From assembly GCA_029204225.1 (NCBI GenBank), contig CM055098.1, positions 21,365,097 to 21,429,096 of the forward strand: a DNA stretch of 64,000 nucleotides, written 5' to 3'. This document shows, one piece after another, positions 56,387 to 64,000 of this stretch (the stretch's first letter is position 1; each line of letters begins with the position of its first letter). The notes beneath the pieces were generated by a model. It had not been told where the DNA came from. It was given only the letters and a program-made list of their open reading frames with translations, and did no database searches. The position numbers and the translations under genes were made by a program. The stretch comes from Diphasiastrum complanatum (Eukaryota > Streptophyta > Lycopodiopsida > Lycopodiales > Lycopodiaceae).

Positions 56387-59300
56387 ATTTTCAATCTTTC
56401 TAAAGGAGAGCTTCTATTAACAAATAAAGAACCTCAAAAGGATTCTTCTTAATGGAAACTAAATCGGCCCCTCCAAAGGTTGTTGTGATGAGATTTTCTT
56501 CCCCATTGGAGCTGAGAAGTATTCGTGAAATCAGTATCCTTGGGAGTTCATTCTGAATTAGGATGCGAAATGAGTGATGTTGATGTTTTTCAAAAGCACA
56601 TTTACTGCTTTCAAGCCATTATGCTGTGATGGCTATCAATATGTTAAATTTGTTCTCTAGTTGGAACGATGGATATTTTCCTTACTCCTCGAGTGAGAAA
56701 GGAATTAGACATGTATTTTTAAATTGGATTTCTGAATATCTAAGCTAGATTGGATCACATGGTCAGGGTTTTGAATTTTGAACTTAACTGCTGGGTGCAA
56801 ATGACTTTTTGGCTACAGCCAAGTTGAAGCACCCACACATTACCAGAATGAACACTTAAACCTATTGGCATATAGTATTTATAGATAACAACTGATTCCT
56901 TCTAAGTTAAAAAGCAGATGAAACTGAAGCTATTCTATCTGGCACCAGTAGGTACATTTGAAGTATCGTGTTTAACGTACAAAATATTCAATGCACTAAA
57001 TGAAAGGAAAAGCATGATGAGGATCATTTCATGGCAAAGTTTCTCAAATTTTCAGTTTTGCAAAACTGGCAATTTTTCGAAGATCAATTAGACCTGCATA
57101 TGTATCTCTAACTGAGTATTATATGGCAGCCCTCTCAGAATTAAGCCTAACTCTTTTCAGAGCAAATAAAATCTGTAAAGCACCAACACTTTTATTTAGT
57201 CTACTGCATTAAACGCCTTTCAAGGTACCATACCTCTGTACCTTATAAGCCAAATTTCTGAGGTCTACAGAGATAGTTTCTCAATAGGTTTGCATCTTGT
57301 CACACACCTATGCAGATGCAAGACCAAAATTGGCAGCTATTTGTGGTGGAGTATATAAAGAAATTCATTATTTGAATTTTCTAATCAGTAATTGACTTTG
57401 CATATACCAATAGTTATGAGCACAATATCACATAAGACATCACACCTAATGATTATCGACAACAAATTAAAGAATTTTATATGGTAATTTTCAAACTAAG
57501 ATCATTGTGCAAATATCCAAATGTTGAGCACAAGAAGGTACATGAAGATGAAAGGTTCTGCAGAAATTCTTCGCGTTTAGTGACATCATGGATACCGGTT
57601 CTGAAACGTGTTGCTTTTTACTTATTCAAAAAAAAAATAAAGTTCTATCTTCTGTCTAGTGTGTGTATTTGCACACATGCATAAGCTGAATGTCCTGTGA
57701 AGGACAATGCAAGATACACCTGTTCAACATGAGAAGGCTAACATGGATTTGGGAACTCCAGAAACAATTATTGCTCAACCTGTTTAATTGATATAGTATG
57801 TTCTCTTTCGTGCTCAGTTTAGCCTGAACAAGAAACAGGCTTATGACCCCTTTGCTCACAAAACAGTTAGGTTCCCAGATGCTTGTTAACTAGCAATCCT
57901 TCATATGATATTGAATCCTAACACTTATTGATCCTCGTACTCCTGATTGACATGACCAACAATACCAACTAAATCAACCCCATAGGATTGGATCTGAATC
58001 TTACCTGTTGGTATTCTTTTTTGTTCCATAGATTTCTCCATTTCTTCAACCATGGCCCCAATCCTAAGACCATAGGATTGCTTGCAAACCGACTCCCCAA
58101 ACGGCCCTAAGCTCCATGCATGAGCTTCCCTCTCAGCTCAAGCAGTACCGATATTCAAAGCTATATAATGAATGTCTCTAGTCCCCATTTATACCAATCA
58201 AATGCCCGAAAATGGAAGCTTCTAGAGACTAGAGGTGAAATAGTCAAAAGTGGCCAAATGAAGAGATAATATTGTGCCCTCCTGCCCCACTCCAGCTAAT
58301 TTAATAGTGACTGAGCCTATGGCCAGCATAACATGAAAGTGAATAAAAGAGGGCCCTTACCATATACATGAATAAAAAAGGTCGGCCAACATATGAATAG
58401 AGAGGGCACCCATTTGCGCAGGATGTCCATAACAACATAAGTTCAAACAAATATGAGTGGGTGGTAAGTTTTTGGATGCATGAACAGATTGATAGTCTAC
58501 GGCCTTTATTGTGGCAAGGGCATTTGCTTTGAGAGGCAGTGAAGAGTTCAGTTGAAATATTTGGAATTTCAAAGAGATTTTTTCTTAGTGATTCACCGAA
58601 AGAAGTGGTAGAACCGATCCTCCTATCATTAGAAACCACATACTGACTCCTGAGGCATCAGAAAATAAGTCCGAGATATCTTACGAACCTTTCAAAGATA
58701 TTTCTTCTCAGTCATTCACCGAAACATGTGGTAGAATTTGATATTTCTTGGATAGCTGCAATTACCAGTCATGTCTTCATTCCGCGTAATCAATATCACG
58801 ATGACTCTGCCTTAGCAGGTTGAATTACCTCTTTAAGGCTAGCAGGTTATCGAGCTGAATCTTGGCTTACTTATTGATTGCATGTGCTTTCCCATACTTC
58901 AAACAAGTGAGTCAAAGCAGCACACATTTAGTTTCTTGAGCTAGTTTATATTTTAACAAGGTATTTGATTGAGAAATACAAAAGAACCGAAACTGAAAAA
59001 CTTCAATCTATTTTCAAAAATGCAAAAATCTAGACCCGATAAGCATGTCATAACTAACATCCTGCAAGAGGAATCAACTTTCGAGTCTTTCATAGCCATT
59101 ACACTTTTTCTTGAAGAATATGTTTAGATTTTCTGATTGGGTAGCGTTAAAGGCACCAAGGCTAAATGAAGGAGCCCTTTGCATCTTTCCCGGATCTGTA
59201 CTTAAAAAATCAACAACAATTCTCACACATATTCTGTGCCCCCCACAATCTAAAATGTATTCATTCCCAACAGCTTTGCAGAGTTAAATATATTGTTTGA

Positions 59301-59860
59301 AAATTTTCTTGCACCTAGCATTTGGAGTTTAACGGGTGACACCCATGAAGAACTACAACTATTCCTTAGAACAGATTGTAATGAAGCTAGTAGATACTAG
59401 AAACAATAGACACGCTATCTTATCAAGAATGATAGCATGACCTAAAAGCAACCTGTCAGGTAGAGCAGAACAACTTGATCATGCTTCTTAAAGTCCTCCC
59501 TTCAACTTATTCTGATAAATATTGCATCCATTTGCTCAGGGAAAAAAAAAACTTGTATATTTAAGCTTCAATAGTAAAATAATAATAACATATTACTATG
59601 ACATAAAAGTAACAACATAAGCTCCTCTACAAAACCTAGTGAATGTTTCAATAGATATAGAATAAAAAATTCAATAACTTTGTGTCATTTTCATGCTCAT
59701 CATCTCATCCCCCGTGGTTGTCGATTAATAACTGTAAAACAGACCTTCCATCCAAAAAAAACATGACCAGGAAATGCATTTTCCAAAAGCATAACTTTTC
59801 AAATTCAATGCTCAAAATAAGAAGGCAGGACTATCATCAAAGAAATTTATATAATGTTTT
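56387..59860. other. Intergenic region
   Basis: The first few hundred bases are presumably the 3' untranslated region of the four-exon gene. The remaining 3 kb has only short ORFs without motifs on either strand (for instance 57481-57684 plus and 58301-58639 minus). No repeat family seen elsewhere in the window is recognised. Confidence 0.4.
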
Positions 59861-59867
59861 TTTTTAA

Positions 59868-59960
59868 TCACGTTTCTGGCCCAGAAACGCGTTGCGTTTC
59901 TGAGAAATGCATTTCTAGAAACGTTTTTACCCAGAAACACATTTCTGGGCAACTATCAAG
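59868..59960. repeat. Dense palindromic GTTTCTG/CAGAAAC cluster
   Basis: Within about 90 bp the words GTTTCTGG, CCCAGAAAC, GCGTTTCTGAGAAATGC, ATTTCTAGAAACG and CCCAGAAACACATTTCTGGGC alternate on the two strands, so many overlapping hairpins are possible. The pattern also contains TTCTAGAA, a heat-shock-element-like unit. It lies about 90 bp beyond the stop codon of the CSLA gene, in its 3' flank. Confidence 0.6.
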
Positions 59961-60043
59961 TACGTAAGATCGATAATAATCCAAACCCATTAAAAAAATG
60001 GCAAGACGTCGAATACTTGGATACTCAGTTGTGGAGGGCAGGA

Positions 60044-61711
60044 CTAGTATGGTACAAAAGTCCCAACATAGCCGAAACCCATCACAAAAAATGCAACAGC
60101 CTGAGTAAATAGATAGATCATGTAGAAATGGGTATGTCCGAACATCAAATCAAAACATCCACAACCAAAAAGGTAAACACCTATCAGGAGTTCAGGAGTA
60201 TGAATGTTGACACCAGTATTGCAACATCCTCTTTTGCGAGATTTACTTCGCTTTTCTTTGGGAGCAGTGCCAAGTTTTTTGGTAACAATCCACTCATTGA
60301 CACGTCCTATACCCAGCAAGCCAGTAATCACTGCTCTTGTGCGTATCACTGTCATAACATTTTCAAACAGTATCCAGATTACCATCAGATGCAGGGATCT
60401 GGGGGTGGTTAATAGGACATTCAGTACAATAAGGGGTAGAAATAGAGGAAGGAAAATGGTCCCCCAGTAAGGCACATGCACCTCTGGTGCAAGTTTACTG
60501 GCAGGAATTAATATGCAAAAGAAGGTGAAGGCTACAAGTTGTGCAAGGATCCTCCTAATTAAAAAGAAAGAATAGATCATGTGCAGCTTCTTCCAAATAG
60601 TGACCTTTCTGCTCACCAGTATGCTGGGCAAAATGTTTCTGAACAGATTTGCAGGACCACAATACCAGCGGTGCTGCTGATTGCGAAAAGCTTTGAATGT
60701 GCTAGGTAGTTCATTTTTCACCAAAAGGTCATTCAAGTAAACAGACTTCCACCCTTGTAGACCAGCCCTGGTTGCCAAGTCCATATCTTCAACGGTAGTC
60801 CTGTGTTGCCATCCTCCTGCATCATCAATGGCACGGATCCTCCACACACCAGCAGTGCCATTGAAACTGAAAAATTCATGGACCGTTGATCCTACCTGCT
60901 GCTCCACCAAGAACTGATAATTGAGGGAAATTTCTGCCATCCTGGTCATGATGCATTCATTTGAATTAACAAACATCCAACGCGCCTGGAGAAATGCAAG
61001 CTCGGGATTGTTGACAAGAAAAGGCACACTTCTGTGAAGGAAGTCAGGATCTGGCTGGAAATCAGCGTCGAAGATTGCAACAAACTCACACATTTGAGCA
61101 TAGCTATGGCTCAGCCCTTCACTCAATGCACCTGCCTTATACCCATTTCTGTTGTCCCTCATTTCATACTGCACATTAATTCCCTTGTCTTCCCAGTATT
61201 GACACTCATCCTTGATCAGCTCCCTCGTGGAAGAATCTGAAGAATCATCCAGGATTTGAACAATGAAGCGGCTTGCAGGCCATGACAGGCCACAGACCGC
61301 CCTAATAGACAACTTATACACCTCACGCTCATTGTACATTGGTATCTGCACTAAAATCATAGGATATGCTGCATCTCCAAGCTCCTGATCTTCTTTGATA
61401 GGCTCAAATTTGTAACTGTCTTCTGGTTTATACCTTGACAATTTGAGGTAGACAAATGCTAGGTACATGTACAGTACTTCAACAAATAGCAATACCTGCA
61501 ATACCAGGCATATTGTCATTGCTAGCTGTAGACTTGGAGATATTACCTTCACTCGGGCTTTATTCCATATTTCTGCCAGATGCATCATCAAAATAGCCAG
61601 ATATTTCTGTATATTTGTTGTGTCTGGCATCTGAATAAGCAACTCATCAAAAAAATGCTCCATTTTTATCAGCAGCGTGTTGAAAGAACTTTGTGCTGCT
61701 ATTTCCCCCAT
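60044..61711 (-). CDS. CSLA: CSLA-type glucomannan 4-beta-mannosyltransferase, intronless
   Basis: Golgi membrane glycosyltransferase (GT2) that polymerises GDP-mannose, with GDP-glucose, into the (gluco)mannan backbone of hemicellulose. The 555-codon frame is uninterrupted and full length for the family (about 530-560; CSLC is longer). Start MGEIAAQSS at 61711. A membrane segment lies at about 61-88, then the catalytic domain: IPMYNERE (123-130), LDDSSDSS (154-161, first Asp), DADFQPDPD (215-223, DxD), FNGTAGVWR (283-291), VEDMDLATR (307-315, catalytic ED) and QQHRW (345-349, QxxRW). After about 365 several hydrophobic segments form the C-terminal membrane bundle, ending FVMGFGYVGTFVPY. All catalytic residues are present. 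The CSLA genes I know from flowering plants have several introns, so a single exon is unusual and could mean a retrogene or a lineage-specific structure. The gene looks intact. Confidence 0.92.
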   Translation of the reverse strand: MGEIAAQSSFNTLLIKMEHFFDELLIQMPDTTNIQKYLAILMMHLAEIWNKARVKVISPSLQLAMTICLVLQVLLFVEVLYMYLAFVYLKLSRYKPEDSYKFEPIKEDQELGDAAYPMILVQIPMYNEREVYKLSIRAVCGLSWPASRFIVQILDDSSDSSTRELIKDECQYWEDKGINVQYEMRDNRNGYKAGALSEGLSHSYAQMCEFVAIFDADFQPDPDFLHRSVPFLVNNPELAFLQARWMFVNSNECIMTRMAEISLNYQFLVEQQVGSTVHEFFSFNGTAGVWRIRAIDDAGGWQHRTTVEDMDLATRAGLQGWKSVYLNDLLVKNELPSTFKAFRNQQHRWYCGPANLFRNILPSILVSRKVTIWKKLHMIYSFFLIRRILAQLVAFTFFCILIPASKLAPEVHVPYWGTIFLPLFLPLIVLNVLLTTPRSLHLMVIWILFENVMTVIRTRAVITGLLGIGRVNEWIVTKKLGTAPKEKRSKSRKRGCCNTGVNIHTPELLIGVYLFGCGCFDLMFGHTHFYMIYLFTQAVAFFVMGFGYVGTFVPY

Positions 61712-63850
61712 CTCCAGCTAGCTGGAATGTATGTTAGGGTTTCAGAAAGTCGGATATACTGGAGGATTCTGAAAATGGGAATGCCAAGCCCCCCTGTGAT
61801 CAATCCTAGATTGATTTAAGAGTACGTAAAGCCTTTTCTGAATTCTAGGGAATCAGCAGGCATTGTTTGTGGCTGTGTTTGCCAATAGATATTCTCATAA
61901 AGGCAAAACAGATCTATAAAGAGCATGGATTTCCCAATGTGTGTGAATTTCTGACCCATTAAGAGTGATATTTGGAGGATCCTTCATGGGTTTGGCCTAT
62001 TTGTATTTAATAAGGAGATTCATCCATCCGCGTGATACATCAGTATGGAGCACTGTAACCTTCAGATTTCCGGCTAGATCTGATCCAAATGAAACTGTCC
62101 TATAATATGATATAAGACAGCACAGACTTGCTAGCTTGTACCACAATGCCTCAAACCTTGTAGCTGCAAATGCAGTCTTGCCAAGAACGATCCATCCCGA
62201 ACAATAGCTTCATCAAGTGCATAAATATCGTCAGATAGGTGCTGTAAATGATGTCAGATTTGTTTCTAAACTGGGCTCCCTACCCTCCTCAGAAGACCCC
62301 AACCCATCTGTAACTTTTCTGCAAATTGTTAATCTTCTTTAAAATGATCACTTTCCTGTGATTGCTAGTCCCTGAAGTAAAATGGATGGATCTTCAAGGT
62401 GTGCAACAGCTTGCCGACACTGCTAAGCAAGATGAGGATTGCAGTACCTAAAAAAGTCAAATACTTTAAAAAAAGATCTCAGGTTGGACTTCGGCTGGGT
62501 GCTACAACAGTTATCTCAGGGCTGAAGACAGATTCATTCTCTATATACATTCCAAATGGGTATTCCTGAATTTTTTCTGGCACACTTGACTTGTTAAGTA
62601 GCTGCTTTTCAGCAATACATGCACTCCTATACCATCTTTGATCAAACTCCGTCCCCATCCAGCCAAAATGCAAGCATTCAACAGATGCGCCCAGGAAAAG
62701 CTACAGCACTGTCATTTTTCTTACATACCAAACTGCTCCACCACAGAGTAGTTTCTCAATGCACTCATCCTGAAGGTTTTGCTGCAGACAGCATCTTTCT
62801 GACATTTAAAGTATGAACACTTCAGCTCCACACTCATCACTCTTCAAAGCAGCAAAAGCTTGAACACACATGCTGGGTGGAAACAGAAGCCTTCATGGAT
62901 CAGGCAACAGAAAGAAATGCCAGTTCTCGGAACTTTAACAGAACAGTAGCTCAAAGTTACAACCCACCAAGGATCACAAGGCATATTCATCTTTCCAGCC
63001 ATGGAGGCCTGAAGAGGACCGTAAGGCGAGAGGGGAACAGCTAGTGCCAGGTCATGCAGCCTGCAGCTTGTGAGTCTGATGGGTACACCTGTCAAAAAGT
63101 CTTTCTCAGCATCAGGATTCAGTACTATCAAAAACAGATCTTGGCAAAATGTGTTAGCTTGCATTTTATTAAACTTTTGGGAAATTGCAATATACAAAAA
63201 ATGGAAGCATGAAAATGCACAATTTGATAAAAAACCAAATTATAGTTTAGATTTGCATTTCATGAAATAGTGCTTGTAGCAAAGACTAAAGTGACATAAT
63301 GACAATACTGGTTTTTTGTCAGTCACATATGTAATATATAAGCGAATGATCTAACCAATATGCATTGTAGATCCGAGAATGTTTTCAGAATTTTTCATGT
63401 TTGTCCAAACATGATCCAATTGTGTACCATGTATAATTGTTACTTGTTGAAAGAAAAGTTGTATATCATGTTAATGCATGATAAATTCAAGTTTTTGGAA
63501 AATTTTATCTATGTTCAAACCATTCCATTGTTTTTTTTTTTAATGTTGTTGAGTATTATGTTTAGTTGTTCGATAAACTTGAGAATATTAATATTCAGTT
63601 GTCTGTATACTGCAACTATGTGTAGATCGTAAGTGTTATAAATAAATGTTGCATGAACCAGAGTATTGATCGCTTGATCAAGATCTTATTTTACAAATTT
63701 AGAATCTAATTATCATCAAGTGATCAAGTAGTTGCAGATCAAATCAGAAAATATGATTAAATTGAAAAATCTAGATCCAATCTCATTTGATCACAGCTGC
63801 AAGGATTACCTTATGAAGTTTCCATTTTTTGGAAGAAGAATTCTTAAAAG
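61712..63850. other. Upstream region of the CSLA gene
   Basis: Would hold promoter and 5' untranslated region of the minus-strand CSLA gene. Minus ORFs at 62479-62673 and 62844-63197 have no family motif and are probably chance. No TATA box can be assigned with confidence. Confidence 0.4.
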
Positions 63851-64000
63851 ATGGCTACCTTTGGCAACCCTGATCTTGATGATCCTCAATTGACCCCATC
63901 CTACTATCAGAAGACCTCCTCGGTTAGAATTGCCTAGGTATAATGGATTATCAGATTCGGTCAGATTTCTTAAAATCTTTACTGAATCTTGCGAAGTCTA
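63851..64000 (+). pseudogene. Start of a second Ty3/gypsy gag, cut by the window edge
   Basis: An ATG at 63851 opens MATFGNPDLDDPQLTPS; after a shift of one base another frame reads RRPPRLELPRYNGLSDSVRFL, the same gag motif as PKYDGESDPVRFL in the left-edge element. The frame break near 63905 suggests a decayed copy. The rest of the element lies to the right of the window. Confidence 0.65.

Noticed and set aside
58301-58639. 112-codon minus-strand ORF as a membrane protein gene
   Set aside because: Composition looks random, no motif, no splice context, and no homologous segment in the window.
62844-63197. 117-codon minus-strand ORF upstream of CSLA
   Set aside because: No family similarity or codon-use pattern seen; probably chance in the 5' flank.

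Overview
The window is a stretch of plant nuclear DNA that is AT-rich and dominated by nested LTR retrotransposons, with three single-copy-looking host genes. Evidence for a land plant: a full-length CSLA-type glucomannan synthase, a TRM/LONGIFOLIA-type protein with a VARLMG motif and a DUF4378 domain, spliceosomal introns, and several Ty1/copia elements with TGGTATCAGAGC primer-binding sites (initiator Met tRNA). A four-exon gene at 53.8-56.4 kb looks like a small conserved protein of ciliated eukaryotes; if that reading is right it would favour a plant with motile sperm (fern, lycophyte, bryophyte, cycad or Ginkgo). This last point is only an inference.

Layout. 1-2.5 kb: 5' part of a Ty3/gypsy element on the minus strand (broken gag, Asp-tRNA-type primer site, probable LTR carrying two twin hairpins). 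2.7-3.1 kb: fragment of an unusual cut-and-paste-like transposase. 3.2-14.5 kb: copia element A (4-bp target duplication CACC) carrying a second copia element B nested in its pol gene. 14.5-17.7 kb: a minisatellite, a perfect-looking gene-fragment inverted repeat and unassigned DNA. 17.7-21.5 kb: TRM-like gene (minus). 22.8 kb: tRNA-like/SINE-like unit. 24.6-31.3 kb: decayed copia and gypsy debris. 31.3-36.9 kb: copia-type element C, with LTRs that look identical and one 1024-codon ORF (gag plus about 764 unknown residues) but no pol. 37.8-38.7 kb: solo LTR of the B family. 39.1-44.8 kb: element D (minus), another pol-less copia-type element with equal-length LTRs and a 612-codon ORF that has lost the gag core and contains a tandemly duplicated unknown module. 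D splits a transposase-like ORF. 45.3-48.7 kb: decayed copia E without reverse transcriptase. 50.7-52.6 kb: decayed Helitron/PIF1-type helicase fused in frame to a copia gag fragment. 53.8-56.4 kb: four-exon host gene. 60.0-61.7 kb: intronless CSLA gene (minus). 63.85-64 kb: start of another gypsy gag (plus).

How the parts work together. The most interesting theme is a probable two-component retrotransposon community: potentially pol-encoding families (A and B, both now broken here) beside two recently moved families (C and D) that make only a gag-like or knuckle-bearing protein with a C-terminal module that C and D share. B and D also share a leader segment around the palindrome CACACGTGTG, duplicated in D, and an LTR motif block. 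This fits trans-mobilisation of C and D by pol of related copia elements. The host genes concern cell-wall mannan synthesis in the Golgi (CSLA), cortical microtubule/cell-shape control (TRM) and possibly cilia. They show no sign of co-regulation.
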